The notes beneath the pieces were generated by a model. The model saw nothing but the letters and a program-made list of their open reading frames with translations, did not search any database and was not told where the DNA came from. Positions 42,228 to 51,817 of a DNA stretch of 64,000 nt are shown here, piece after piece. This stretch comes from Rhodoferax sp. AJA081-3. GTDB taxonomy: Bacteria; Pseudomonadota; Gammaproteobacteria; Burkholderiales; Burkholderiaceae_C. A program made the position numbers and the translations under genes. The stretch is taken from assembly GCF_017798165.1 (NCBI RefSeq), contig NZ_CP059068.1, positions 3,596,001 through 3,660,000 of the forward strand, written 5' to 3'. The stretch's first letter is position 1, and each line of letters starts with the position of its first letter.

Positions 42228-42965
42228 ATGAAAAACACTGCACAAGAAAACCAGGCCGTGGTCGCCACCCAGGCACTGCCGCGCTTTGACATGTATGCCG
42301 GCATCCACAAGGCCATGCGCGCCCTGATGTCTGACATCCTGATGGCCGTTGGTCGTATGGACCCCCAGGACTCACAAGAACTGGCCGCCGTCGGCGAGCG
42401 GGTGCTGGAGCTGCTGGACTTCTGCGCCGCCCACCTGCAACACGAGAACGACTTTGTGCACACGGCCATGGAGGCCCGCGCACCCGGCGCCAGTGCGCGT
42501 ATTGCGCACGAACACAACGACCACCTGCACCACATCAGCAGCCTCAAGCAGCAGGTGGCAGTGCTGTGTGCCAGTGGATCCGCCGGTGCACCTGCGCTGG
42601 CCCAGCAGCTGTACCTGGCACTGACGCTGTTTGTGGCGGAGAACTTTCAGCACATGCACATGGAAGAAACCGCGCACAACGCCGTGTTATGGGCCCGCTA
42701 CACCGACGCGGAGCTGGTGGACATTCACAACGCGCTGGTGGCCTCCATCGCCCCGGCCGACATGCTGTTCAGTCTGCGCTGGCTGGTGCCGTACATGAAT
42801 CCGGCCGAGCGCGCCGGCCTGCTGCTGGATATGCAGGCCCATGCACCCGCACCGGCATTCGCCGCCGCGCTGGATGTGGTGCGCCCCCACCTGACGCCCA
42901 TGGAGTGGGCCAAGCTCAGCCGCGCGCTGGGTCTGCCGCCCGTACCTGGTCTGGTTGCGGCCTGA
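42228..42965 (+). CDS. Hemerythrin-like HHE-domain protein
   Basis: The ATG at 42228 (MKNTAQENQ) has GGAAA upstream and gives 245 residues. The four-helix HHE domain has candidate diiron ligands in DMYAGIHKAMRAL, CAAHLQHENDFVHTAME, HEHNDHLHH and FQHMHMEETAHN. A C-terminal helical region of about 90 residues follows (about 160-245). Such proteins bind O2, NO or iron. It is 27 bases upstream of a small His-containing membrane protein and may act with it. Confidence 0.82.
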   Translation: MKNTAQENQAVVATQALPRFDMYAGIHKAMRALMSDILMAVGRMDPQDSQELAAVGERVLELLDFCAAHLQHENDFVHTAMEARAPGASARIAHEHNDHLHHISSLKQQVAVLCASGSAGAPALAQQLYLALTLFVAENFQHMHMEETAHNAVLWARYTDAELVDIHNALVASIAPADMLFSLRWLVPYMNPAERAGLLLDMQAHAPAPAFAAALDVVRPHLTPMEWAKLSRALGLPPVPGLVAA

Positions 42966-42992
42966 GCAAACCTACACAACAGAGGAGTAATG

Positions 42993-43379
42993 ATGGGATT
43001 CGATAAAAAACAGGTTCTGTGCGCCATGCTGTACGCCTTGGCGGGTATGGGGCTGGGCATCTATATGGCGTCGTCACACAACCACGGCCAGCATGTGACA
43101 CATGCCCACATTCTGCTGGTGGGTTTTATCACCTCCATGGTGTATGGGGTGGTCTACAAGTTGTGGCTGCCTGCCGCCAAGCCGGTCCTGGCCTGGGTGC
43201 AGTTCATTGCGCACCAGGCGGGTGTGCTGGCCATGTGCAGCGGTCTATTTTTGCTGTACGGCGGTTTTGTGCCTCCACCCGCGCTGGAGCCGCTGTTGGG
43301 CTTTGCCGCCATAGCGGTATTGCTGGGTGCGGCCACCATGTGTTTCATGGTGTTCAGCACACGCAACGACTGGTCCTGA
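42993..43379 (+). CDS. Four-TM membrane protein with His-rich loop
   Basis: The GAGGAG at 42982-42987 fits the ATG at 42993 better than that at 42990. The 128-residue protein has about four hydrophobic helices. The motif SSHNHGQHVTHAHILLVG (about residues 27-44) places five His at a membrane edge. The H-x-H pattern resembles helices of haem-copper oxidase subunit I-like proteins, though that link is not proven. It is probably an operon partner of the hemerythrin. Confidence 0.7.
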   Translation: MGFDKKQVLCAMLYALAGMGLGIYMASSHNHGQHVTHAHILLVGFITSMVYGVVYKLWLPAAKPVLAWVQFIAHQAGVLAMCSGLFLLYGGFVPPPALEPLLGFAAIAVLLGAATMCFMVFSTRNDWS

Positions 43380-43420
43380 GGCCTACTTTTTTTATTTTCT
43401 TAGAAGCAATAAAACATCCA

Positions 43421-44992
43421 ATGAAGACGAACAAGAATTTCCGCTCGGCCGCCGCTAGGGGCGCCGCTGCGTTGTGCGCGGCCTTTGCCATGTCTGCCGC
43501 CCACGCGGTGCAGCCCGCAGTGTCTATGGGGTACGACCATGCCCTGGTGTTGCGTGCCGACGGCACGGTCTGGGCCTGGGGCTACGGTGGCAGCGGGCAA
43601 CTGGGCCTGGGCAGTACCGCCACCCGCACGGTGCCCACGCAGATTCCCACGCTGTCGAATGTGGTCCAGGTCGTGGCACGGGGCTCGTTCTCAATGGCCC
43701 TCAAAGCCGATGGCACCGTCTGGGCCTGGGGTGACAACTCCGGTGGTCGCACCGGCGGCAGCGGCGCCAGCGTGCCGGTGCAGATCAACGGGCTGTCGAA
43801 CATTGTCAGTATCAATGCCGGTACCGACAATGCTGCGGCTTTCGCCACGGATGCGTCCGGTCGGGTGTACGCCTGGGGCAGCAACAGCAGCGCGCAACTG
43901 GGTACCGGACAGACCAGCGCCGGTGGCAACCCTGTGCCACGCCTGGTGGTCGGTGCAGAGGGTGCGGTGGCGGTGAGCGCGTCGGACGCGGCCGTGCTCT
44001 CGCTGCGCCAGGACGGCAAGGTCATTGCCTGGGGCGCAAACGGCAACCGGGCCCTGGCACCTGTTGCTGGCACAGCCACGGCAGCGGTTGTGATCGACGC
44101 CTTGCCCGCCGTGCAGGCCGTTGCATCAACCTCCATCAACATCGCGGGCCAGTATTACGCGCTGAAGAACGATGGGTCTGTGGTCGCCTGAGGCCAGGCG
44201 TCCACCAATGCCACCTTCTGCGGCCAGGCGGGTGTGCGGACCTCGTCGTATCCACTGATCGATATCTCACCCATCCAGGGTCTGGCGCGCATCAGCCAGA
44301 TCGAGCCGGGTGATGGCCATACGCTTTTTGTGGATGCGGACGGCGCGCTCCATGCGTGCGGTACCAACAGCGCAGGCCAACTGGGTGACGGCACGCTGGT
44401 AAACCCATCGACGGAAGCACCCAAGATTGCACGTATTGCAGGGCTGCCGCCTGTAGTGGCTGCGGCCGCGGGCTCGGCCATCTCGGCCGCCATCGGGGTG
44501 GATGGCAGCGTGTGGGTGTGGGGTAAGACTACCAACCTGGCCACCGGTGCCGCCAGCAAGTCCACCACCCCCGTGCGGGTGACGCAGGCGGGTGGTGCGC
44601 CATTCGACGCTGGAAGGGTGGGTGAAGCCAGCGGTACCTTCAGCGGATCGCAGGCGGGCACGTTGGGCAGTGCCACGGTGGATGTGGCCGCTACCGTGTC
44701 CACGCTGCACCGCGGCAAGACAGGCCGTGTGTATGTGGCGGCGCAAACGGGGTCAGGTCTGTTCTTCCTGGGCGCCAACGGCTGGGTTCCCTATACCTCG
44801 GTCGCTGCGATCCCACCCTACCTGTCCGGCCCGTTGCCGCGGACGGTGCCTGTTCGCCTGGCTGACGGTCAGAACCTCTCGGGGCTGGGTGGTGTGCAAC
44901 TGCTGATGGGGTATGGACTTGGCGACGATACGGCCGCCGTCACGGAGATGCTCCGCGCGGGCCGTTACCAGACCGTTCACACGCTGAACTGA
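43421..44992 (+). pseudogene. RCC1-repeat exported protein, interrupted by one in-frame TGA
   Basis: The gene starts at 43421 with a signal peptide (KTNKNFRSAAARGAAAL..., cleaved near AHA-V) and shows RCC1-type beta-propeller repeats: TVWAWGYGGSGQLGLG, TVWAWGDNSG, RVYAWGSNSSAQLGTG, KVIAWGANG, SVWVWG. At 44189-44191 the frame hits TGA in GSVVA-stop-GQAS, exactly where the repeat expects Trp (AWG). The same frame then continues to 44992 and includes HACGTNSAGQLGDG. A G-to-A change (TGG to TGA) is the simplest explanation. The intact product would be 523 residues. It could be a true pseudogene, a sequencing error, or suppressed. GTG at 44234 could reinitiate translation. Confidence 0.85.
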
Positions 44993-45008
44993 GCGGAGTG
45001 GGCCGTAG

Positions 45009-46349
45009 TCAGGAAACTTCCTGCAACTCCAGCGGGCGCTGCACCACCAGCTGAAAGCGCCCGCGCCCCGTCTTCTCGATGCGCACCAACGGGCCGTGTT
45101 CCTTGAGGCGGCGTTGCAAGAGCAGCAGGCGTGCCTCCAGGTTGTCGGTCACATCCGGCAGGCCCAGGTCCGGGTCCAGGCGCAGCTCGCGGTTGCTGAA
45201 GGCGGTGCGGCCCTGCTCGGTGTAGTTGCGCACCAGCCGCCAGAAGATGGCGCCGGCCACGCCCTTGATCAGGTAGTCGTCGCCAATGAAGATGCTGTCG
45301 TTGGCAGGGTAGTGGCGAATATGCAGTGCAGCGCCTTGGGCCTGCGGTGTGGGCAGATCGGTCGGCACGGCTTCCTGGGGCTCTGTGGCCGACTGCATCA
45401 GGTCTATGGCGGCACCCAGGTGACCGGCCATGGCGACCAGAACATCTTCGTCTTCGAAGCCAAACTGCATGTCGTGTGGGCTCTCCACAAACACCACGCC
45501 CAGCAAACGTCCGGCCGAGACGATGGGCACGGCCAGCTGGCTGTGCGGCGTGGGCAGGCCGGGGTAGGGGATGTCCATCTCGGGACAAAAGTCCGGTGCA
45601 CTGGCCTGCAGGCTGTTGCGTATGGTGTTGCTGTACAGGTAGGCGGTGGCCATGTGTTGTATGCGCACCGGCGTGCGCTCGCGTGCGGCCACGCCAATCA
45701 CGCCTTGGCCCATGCCTATCTCCGAGCCGACACCTGAAGTGGCGTAGCCGCAGCTGGCCACGGTGTACAGCCGCTGGCTGACCGGGTCCAGCATCAGCAC
45801 CATGGCATGTTGCACACCCATCAGGTCGGTCAGGGTGGCCAGCACCGCGTTCAGCACTTCGTCCAGCGAGGTGCCGCGCGACAGCTGCTCGCTGCAGCGG
45901 CGCACCGCACTGAGCATGCTGTAGCGGGGCGGCGGGGTGGGCAGGGGTGAGCCTTCCACCGCCTCGATCTCCTGCACGGCATAAATATCCGAGCCCAGCA
46001 ACTTGAACACATTGGCCATGCCAGTGTGTGAGGCAATGCCGGCCAGTTGGGCCTTCATGCTCTCGAACAGCGGGCCCTGGGTTTCGGTGCGCACATACCG
46101 CAGGTGCAGGCGGTAGAACTGCACCGTCTGCGGGTGCAGCACCATCAGGCTGGCATAGGGGTTGGCCAGAATATTGGCGCGGGTCTTGTTGAAAAACTGG
46201 AAGGACAAGGCCACATGGCCTTCATCGGCATAACAGGCCTGTGAGATATAGGCCACATTGGGTGTGCCATCCGCGCCCACGGTCGCAATCACCGCCGGGA
46301 TGGTGCCCTCCAGGCAGTGCCGAATCTCGCCCAGTGTGGTGCGCGTCAT
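45009..46349 (-). CDS. PPOX-GAF multidomain protein
   Basis: An N-terminal pyridoxamine-5'-phosphate-oxidase-like FMN domain (about residues 8-110, IPAVIATVGADGTPNVAYIS) is followed by a GAF domain (about 165-315, LMGVQHAMVLMLD, LAVPIVSAGRLLGVVFVES). A C-terminal 100-residue domain resembles a winged helix (NRELRLDPDLGLPDVTDN, LLQRRLKEHGPLVRIEKTG). The mix suggests a sensor or redox-linked regulator, not a metabolic oxidase. Its start overlaps the stop of a second PPOX gene by 4 bases. Function is unknown. Confidence 0.8.
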   Translation of the reverse strand: MTRTTLGEIRHCLEGTIPAVIATVGADGTPNVAYISQACYADEGHVALSFQFFNKTRANILANPYASLMVLHPQTVQFYRLHLRYVRTETQGPLFESMKAQLAGIASHTGMANVFKLLGSDIYAVQEIEAVEGSPLPTPPPRYSMLSAVRRCSEQLSRGTSLDEVLNAVLATLTDLMGVQHAMVLMLDPVSQRLYTVASCGYATSGVGSEIGMGQGVIGVAARERTPVRIQHMATAYLYSNTIRNSLQASAPDFCPEMDIPYPGLPTPHSQLAVPIVSAGRLLGVVFVESPHDMQFGFEDEDVLVAMAGHLGAAIDLMQSATEPQEAVPTDLPTPQAQGAALHIRHYPANDSIFIGDDYLIKGVAGAIFWRLVRNYTEQGRTAFSNRELRLDPDLGLPDVTDNLEARLLLLQRRLKEHGPLVRIEKTGRGRFQLVVQRPLELQEVS

Positions 46350-46858
46350 GTGGCACCACCCGTGCCCGCCGTGCCCACTGTGACTATGGGGGCGCCGGCA
46401 TTGGGCCCCGGAGTCTGGTCAAAGGCCTCCTGGAAAGCAAACTCCACGGCCACCAGGTCATCCAGGTCGTGGGCCAGCATGACCCGTGTCAGCACCGGTG
46501 GAATATGCACCTGTGTCAGCTCCCACTCCATCGCCGCCAGGTAACGCTTCACGATGGCATGGTCGGCAGCGGTGGTCGTGCGGCTGTGCACCTGCCGGGT
46601 CTTGAGCTGCAGGGTGCGGTTGCTGGACGGCTGCGAAAACACCACGGCCAAACGGCCGCTGGCCGCAATGTCCTGCAGCAGCTGGCGGGACTGTTTGCGT
46701 GCCAGATAGACCGTCACCAGGCGCCCGTCGGCGGTGATGGTGCTGGCCATGGCCCGCATGATGCTGGGCCGCAGCGCCGCGTCACAGGAGCTGACGATGG
46801 TGGACACCCCGCTTTGCACCATGGCAATCATCTCGGCGGACAGCAAAGGTGTGGTCAT
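46346..46858 (-). CDS. PPOX-fold protein
   Basis: This 170-residue protein has the split-barrel flavin-type fold: MVQSGVSTIVSSCDAALRP, AMASTITADGRLVTVYL and SGRLAVVFSQPSSNRTLQLK. It lies between amn and the PPOX-GAF gene, with an ATGA overlap into the latter. The pair is probably cotranslated and may form a complex. The ligand (FMN, F420 or haem) is not resolved. Confidence 0.78.
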   Translation of the reverse strand: MTTPLLSAEMIAMVQSGVSTIVSSCDAALRPSIMRAMASTITADGRLVTVYLARKQSRQLLQDIAASGRLAVVFSQPSSNRTLQLKTRQVHSRTTTAADHAIVKRYLAAMEWELTQVHIPPVLTRVMLAHDLDDLVAVEFAFQEAFDQTPGPNAGAPIVTVGTAGTGGAT

Positions 46859-46899
46859 GGCAGTGGGTCGTCCCAAGCGGTGATCTGCAGCCGAACCGT

Positions 46900-48393
46900 T
46901 TACTGGAAGGCCACTTCCTGGAAGCTGCGCAACTTGCGGCTGTGCAACTGTTCCGAGCCCTGGGCGCGCAGCAATTCCACCGCCCGCATGCCAATGCGCA
47001 GGTGCTGGTCGACCCGCTCGCGGTAAAAGTGGTTGGCCATGCCGGGCAGCTTGATCTCGCCGTGCAGGGGTTTGTCGCTGACGCACAAAAGCGTGCCATA
47101 AGGCACCCGAAAGCGGAAGCCGTTGGCGGCAATGGTGGCGCTTTCCATGTCCAGCGCCACGGCACGGCTTTGGCTGAAGCGGCGCTGGGGCTGGTTGTCG
47201 GGCAGCAGCTCCCAGTTGCGGTTGTCGGTGCTGGCCACGGTGCCGGTGCGCATGATGCTTTTCAGCGCAGCACCCTTGATCTGGGTCACGTCGGCCACGG
47301 CCTGTTCCAGGGCGACCTGGATTTCGGCCAGGGCCGGAATGGGCACCCACAGCGGCAGTTCTTCGTCCAGCACATGGTCTTCGCGCACATAACCGTGGGC
47401 CAGCACGTAGTCACCCAGCTGCTGGCTGTTGCGCAGGCCGGCGCAGTGGCCCAGCATGATCCAGGCATGGGGCCGCAGCACGGCAATGTGGTCGGTGATG
47501 TTTTTGGCATTGGCCGGGCCCACGCCGATATTGACCATGGTGATGCCAGCGCGGTCGGCGCGCACGAGGTGGTAGCCCGGCATCTGCGGCAGGCGGGGCG
47601 GCTCCTTGCCCAGTGCGTCCACCGCCTCGGCGGGCAGGCCGACGCGGCGGGTGATGATGTTGCCCGGCTCCACAAAAGCGATGTATTCGCTGTTGGGGTC
47701 TTTCATGGCCGCATGGCCCAGCGTGATGAACTCGTCGATGTAGAACTGGTAGTTGGTGAACAACACAAAGTTCTGGAAGTGTTCTGGCCCGGTGCCGGTG
47801 TAATGGCGCAGGCGGTGCAGGGAGTAGTCCACCCGGGGGGCCGTGAACAGCGCCAGCGGCTGGGGCTCGCCGGGGCGCGCCTGGTAGGTGCCGTTGGCAA
47901 TGCCGTCGTCCATGGCGGCCAGGTCGGGCAGGTCAAACACATCACGCATCAGCGTGCGGCGCTTGGCTGTCAGGTTGCCCTCCACATGGTCGTTTTCCGC
48001 AAACGAAAAATGCACGGGAATGGGCTGGGCGCTGGTGCCCACTTCCAGCTCTACACCGTGGTTTTGCAGCAGCAGGTTGAATTGCTCCAGGTAGTAGTCG
48101 CTGTACAGGTCGGGCCGGGTCAGTGTGGTCTCGAAACGGCCGGGGCCGGCCACAAAGCCGTAGCTCAGTTGGGCGCTGTCGGGGATGAAGTTGCGCGACA
48201 CCGTGTCGGTGTGGATGCGCACCAGCGGGTAGCAGGCCCGCACATGGCCCATGCTGTCGTCGCCGGATACGAAGCGCTGCATCGCCTGTCGCAGGTGGGC
48301 AATGCTGCCGTCATAAATACGCATGACCTGGGCCAGGGCCGCCTTGGCGTCGGTAAAGCGTTCGGGTGCAATAAAGGGGGGTAAATTTGACAT
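46900..48393 (-). CDS. amn: AMP nucleosidase
   Basis: It hydrolyses AMP to adenine and ribose 5-phosphate. The start at 48393 (MSNLPPFIAPERF) gives 497 residues, close to E. coli Amn. The phosphorylase-like domain shows VNIGVGPANAKNITDH (about residues 230-290), LGHCAGLRNSQQLGDYVLAH and LDMESATIAANGFRFRVPYG with the family's ME and D residues (SDKPLHGE). It is followed on the same strand by two PPOX-fold genes, after a 41-base gap. The codon set is ordinary. Confidence 0.93.
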   Translation of the reverse strand: MSNLPPFIAPERFTDAKAALAQVMRIYDGSIAHLRQAMQRFVSGDDSMGHVRACYPLVRIHTDTVSRNFIPDSAQLSYGFVAGPGRFETTLTRPDLYSDYYLEQFNLLLQNHGVELEVGTSAQPIPVHFSFAENDHVEGNLTAKRRTLMRDVFDLPDLAAMDDGIANGTYQARPGEPQPLALFTAPRVDYSLHRLRHYTGTGPEHFQNFVLFTNYQFYIDEFITLGHAAMKDPNSEYIAFVEPGNIITRRVGLPAEAVDALGKEPPRLPQMPGYHLVRADRAGITMVNIGVGPANAKNITDHIAVLRPHAWIMLGHCAGLRNSQQLGDYVLAHGYVREDHVLDEELPLWVPIPALAEIQVALEQAVADVTQIKGAALKSIMRTGTVASTDNRNWELLPDNQPQRRFSQSRAVALDMESATIAANGFRFRVPYGTLLCVSDKPLHGEIKLPGMANHFYRERVDQHLRIGMRAVELLRAQGSEQLHSRKLRSFQEVAFQ

Positions 48394-48466
48394 GGGTCTA
48401 TTGTGCCGCGGTCTGTTCACACACTATTTGCACACAATTTGGGGTCAATAGGGTTTTTTGGGGGGT

Positions 48467-48865
48467 GTGGCACGGGCACTTCTGGAACAATACGGCCAGG
48501 GCAGCCCATCCATTTCGCAGGAAACTTTACTGGTGCCAGATCCAAACGATCCCAATGACTCGCGATTCCACGAGACCGGTTTCCCCTCCTTGCAGTGGGA
48601 GGAAGACGACCTGCCCACGCGCCCCATGCCCCTGCATGAGCGGCCGTTGCAGGCCCGTATCGACAACGAAATGGCCATCATCGCCCAGCACCATGTGCGT
48701 ATAGCGCTGGCCATCGAGAAATTCTGGGGCCACCGCGATTGTGTGGAGTACCTGCAAAAGCTGATCATGAGCGGCGGCCACCAGGACGGCCAGGCGCGTA
48801 TTGGTTTTAAATCCGAGGTGTTGTCCGCGCTGATCAATCTGGCGTCGCTGCACAAGGTCGAGTGA
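48467..48865 (+). CDS. Hypothetical protein, about 132 residues
   Basis: An acidic N-terminal half (LVPDPNDPNDSRFHETGF, LQWEEDDLPTRPMP) is followed by a helical half (AIIAQHHVRIALAIEKFW, EYLQKLIMSGGHQDGQARIG). No domain that I recognise is present. A GTG at 48467 or a TTG at 48458 could start it, after a G-rich stretch. It is divergent from amn and 13 bases upstream of the dipeptidase gene. Confidence 0.6.
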   Translation: MARALLEQYGQGSPSISQETLLVPDPNDPNDSRFHETGFPSLQWEEDDLPTRPMPLHERPLQARIDNEMAIIAQHHVRIALAIEKFWGHRDCVEYLQKLIMSGGHQDGQARIGFKSEVLSALINLASLHKVE

Positions 48866-48878
48866 CAAAGGCCACCGC

Positions 48879-50045
48879 ATGAAACGCAAGATCGTGATCG
48901 GCAGCTTGCTGCTGCTGGGTGTGGCCCTGGCCATCTTCTTCACGGTGCCCACTATCGTGGACGGGCGCATGAACACCGTCACCCGCCCCGCGCCTTACCC
49001 TGCCAGCACCCAGGCCACCGCGGCCCACAAAGCCCTGTTTGTGGCCGATCTACACGACGATGCGCTGCTGTGGAACCGCGACCTGCTGCAGCGCTACGAC
49101 CGCGGCCACTCCGACCTTCCCCGCCTGCTCGATGGCAACATGGCATTGCAGGTATTTGCCACCGTCACCAAGTCGCCCAAGGGATTGAACTACGAACGCA
49201 ACAGTGCCGACAGCGACAGCATCACCATGCTGGTCATGGCCCAGCGCTGGCCGGTGGCTACCTGGAACAGCCTGCTGGCGCGTGCCCTGCACCAGAGCGA
49301 CAAGCTGCACCAGGCCGCGCAGGACAGCCAGGGGCGCCTGGTCCTCGTCAAAAACCAGCAGGACATGGCGGCCTTTGTCCAGGCCTGGGGCGCCGACCCC
49401 AAACGCGTGGCGGCGGTGCTGGCCACCGAAGGCCTGCACCCGCTGGAGGGCAAGCTGGAGAATGTGGACCGCCTGTATGCCGCGGGTTTTCGCATCACGG
49501 GCCTCACGCACTTTTTTGACAACGAAGTGGGCGGCTCGGCCCACGGCATTGACAAAGGCGGCCTGACGCCGTTTGGCCGTCAGGTGGTGGCCCAGTTGGA
49601 GGCCAAGGGCATGTTGATCGACCTGGCCCACGCCTCCAAACCGCTGATCGACGATGTGCTGGCCATGGCCAAACGGCCCGTGCTGGTGTCACACACCGGG
49701 GTGGCCGGCACCTGCCCCGGGCCGCGCAACCTGACGGATACCCACCTCAAACGCATTGCCGCCACCGGCGGTGTGGTGGGCATTGGTTACTGGGATGGTG
49801 CGGTATGCGACCCCAGCATCCCGGCTGTGGTGAAAGCCATACGCTATGCCGTGGACCAGGTGGGTGTGGCCCATGTGGCCTTGGGTTCTGATTTCAACGG
49901 TGCCACCCGTACACCGTTTGACGTGACAGGCCTGCCCCAGCTCACCGAAGGCCTCATGCAGGCCGGCTTCAGCGCAGAAGACATCCGCGCCATCATGGGC
50001 GGCAACGTGCAGCGCCTGCTTCTGCAGAACCTGCCCGCCCGCTAG
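48879..50045 (+). CDS. Membrane dipeptidase, peptidase family M19
   Basis: It is a zinc dipeptidase-like enzyme of 388 residues. An N-terminal signal anchor (IVIGSLLLLGVALAIFFTV) puts it outside the cytoplasm. Metal residues are in ADLHDDALLW (about 53-62), ATEGLHPLEG (about 183-192), GMLIDLAHAS, VLVSHTGV and LGSDFNG (about 330-336). Known members cleave dipeptides or modified amino acids. It is followed by a repeat copy and nadB. Confidence 0.88.
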   Translation: MKRKIVIGSLLLLGVALAIFFTVPTIVDGRMNTVTRPAPYPASTQATAAHKALFVADLHDDALLWNRDLLQRYDRGHSDLPRLLDGNMALQVFATVTKSPKGLNYERNSADSDSITMLVMAQRWPVATWNSLLARALHQSDKLHQAAQDSQGRLVLVKNQQDMAAFVQAWGADPKRVAAVLATEGLHPLEGKLENVDRLYAAGFRITGLTHFFDNEVGGSAHGIDKGGLTPFGRQVVAQLEAKGMLIDLAHASKPLIDDVLAMAKRPVLVSHTGVAGTCPGPRNLTDTHLKRIAATGGVVGIGYWDGAVCDPSIPAVVKAIRYAVDQVGVAHVALGSDFNGATRTPFDVTGLPQLTEGLMQAGFSAEDIRAIMGGNVQRLLLQNLPAR

Positions 50046-50075
50046 ATGAACCGCCCAGCCCAATGCCTTTAAGGA

Positions 50076-50130
50076 AAATTGGCCTCTAGCCCCCGAATAT
50101 GCTGCTTATGCAGCTATCAAAATAGTAGCA
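50076..50130 (+). repeat. Interspersed repeat, copy 5, abutting nadB
   Basis: This 55-bp copy begins AAATTGGCCTCTAGCCCCCG and ends in GTAGCA. The internal GCTGC-TTAT-GCAGC forms a hairpin. It ends 5 bases before the nadB ATG and displaces any normal ribosome-binding sequence. It shares 20 of 20 leading bases with copy 2. Confidence 0.88.
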
Positions 50131-50135
50131 TTTGA

Positions 50136-51743
50136 ATGACTTCCATCTCTACGGCAACCCAACACCATTTCGACGTGCTGATCGTCGGCAGCGGCCTGGC
50201 CGGCCTGTCCGCCGCCCTGCACCTGGCACCCACGCACCGCGTGGCCGTGCTGACCAAGCGCGCCATGAGTGACGGCTCCAGCAACTGGGCCCAGGGCGGT
50301 ATTGCCGCCGTGCTGGCCGAGGGGGACAGTTTTGACTCCCACGTGCAAGACACGCTGGTGGCCGGCGCCGGCCTGTCCGAGCCCGAGGCCACCCGTTTTG
50401 TGGTGGAGCATTCGCCCGAGAGCATTGCCTGGCTGCGCGAACTGGGCGTGCCGTTTTCGGAAGAAGATGGCCATTTGCACCTGACCCGCGAAGGCGGACA
50501 CAGCGCAAGGCGTATCGTGCATGTGACCGACGCCACCGGCGCCGCCGTGCAAAAGACGCTGATCGCCACGGTGCGCCGCACGCCCAACATCACGCTGTTC
50601 GAGAACCACACGCTGGTGGACCTGATCACCCGCAACAAGCTGGAGCACGCGGTGGACGCCCCGCGGACGGCCAACCAGTGCCTGGGCCTGTACGCGCTGG
50701 ACGAGGCCACGGACGAGGTGCACACCTTCAGCGCGCCGCACACCATCCTGGCCACCGGCGGCGCCGGCAAGGTCTACCTGTACACCACCAACCCCGACAC
50801 CGCCACCGGCGACGGCATTGCCGCCGCCTGGCGCGCCGGTTGCAGGGTCACGAACATGGAGTTCATCCAGTTCCACCCCACCTGCCTGTACCACCCGCAT
50901 GCCAAGTCCTTTTTGATCACCGAGGCGGTGCGTGGGGAAGGCGGCCGTTTGCTGCTGCCCGACGGCACCCGTTTCATGCCCCAGCACGACGAACGCGCCG
51001 AACTGGCCCCGCGCGACGTGGTGGCCCGCGCCATCGACTTCGAGATGAAAAAAGGCGGCTTTGACTGCGTCTACCTCGACATCTCGCACCAGGGCCTGCC
51101 CTTCATCCTGGAACACTTTCCCAATATCTACGCACGCTGCCTGGAGCTGGGCATTGACATGTCCAAGCAACCCATCCCGGTAGTGCCTGCTGCGCACTAC
51201 ACCTGTGGCGGCATCCATGTGGATTTAAGCGGGCGCACCGACATCACCGGCCTGCACGCCATCGGCGAGGCCACTTACACCGGCCTGCACGGCGCCAACC
51301 GCCTGGCCAGCAACTCGCTGGTGGAGTGCATGGTGTTTGCCCGCTCCGCCGCGACCGATATCGTCGCCACGCCCCAGCCGCAACCACCCGCGCTGCCCGC
51401 GTGGGATGACAGCCGCGTGACCGATGCCGACGAAGCCGTGGTCATCTCCCACAACTGGGACGAGCTGCGCCGTTTCATGTGGGACTACGTGGGCATTGTG
51501 CGGACCAACAAACGGCTGGAGCGTGCGTCGCACCGCATCGCGCTGCTGCAGGGTGAGATCCAGGAGTTTTATGCCCACTTCCATGTGACGCGCGATCTGC
51601 TGGAGCTGCGCAACCTGGTGCAGGTGGCCGAACTGATCGTGCGCTCGGCGCACTCCCGCCACGAGAGCCGAGGGCTGCACTTCAGCCGGGACTATCCCAA
51701 CATGATGGCAAAGGCCGTGCCAACGACCTTGGTGCCGGACTGA
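50136..51743 (+). CDS. nadB: L-aspartate oxidase
   Basis: This FAD enzyme oxidises L-aspartate to iminoaspartate for NAD synthesis. It has 535 residues, as usual. Motifs are [14 protein letters not shown] (about residues 13-26), [14 protein letters not shown] (about 46-59), [11 protein letters not shown] (about 118-128), [14 protein letters not shown] (about 208-221) and the helical C-terminal domain. It lies apart from nadA-nadC, which are 4 kb away on the opposite strand. Confidence 0.96.
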   Translation: MTSISTATQHHFDVLIVGSGLAGLSAALHLAPTHRVAVLTKRAMSDGSSNWAQGGIAAVLAEGDSFDSHVQDTLVAGAGLSEPEATRFVVEHSPESIAWLRELGVPFSEEDGHLHLTREGGHSARRIVHVTDATGAAVQKTLIATVRRTPNITLFENHTLVDLITRNKLEHAVDAPRTANQCLGLYALDEATDEVHTFSAPHTILATGGAGKVYLYTTNPDTATGDGIAAAWRAGCRVTNMEFIQFHPTCLYHPHAKSFLITEAVRGEGGRLLLPDGTRFMPQHDERAELAPRDVVARAIDFEMKKGGFDCVYLDISHQGLPFILEHFPNIYARCLELGIDMSKQPIPVVPAAHYTCGGIHVDLSGRTDITGLHAIGEATYTGLHGANRLASNSLVECMVFARSAATDIVATPQPQPPALPAWDDSRVTDADEAVVISHNWDELRRFMWDYVGIVRTNKRLERASHRIALLQGEIQEFYAHFHVTRDLLELRNLVQVAELIVRSAHSRHESRGLHFSRDYPNMMAKAVPTTLVPD

Positions 51744-51817
51744 TTGTGGGTTCTGTCAGCGCGCCACTCGGGCGTTGGCACCATAATGGAATCTTGTCCG
51801 ACACCTAGTAGCGCACC

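Noticed and set aside
44189..44191. TGA in the RCC1 gene as selenocysteine or recoding
   Set aside because: Aligned repeats require Trp at this position, not Cys, and no SECIS-like hairpin directly follows. A point mutation is simpler.
46849..48384. A 511-codon plus-strand frame opposite amn
   Set aside because: amn on the minus strand is fully conserved; the opposing frame shows no domain and typical shadow composition.
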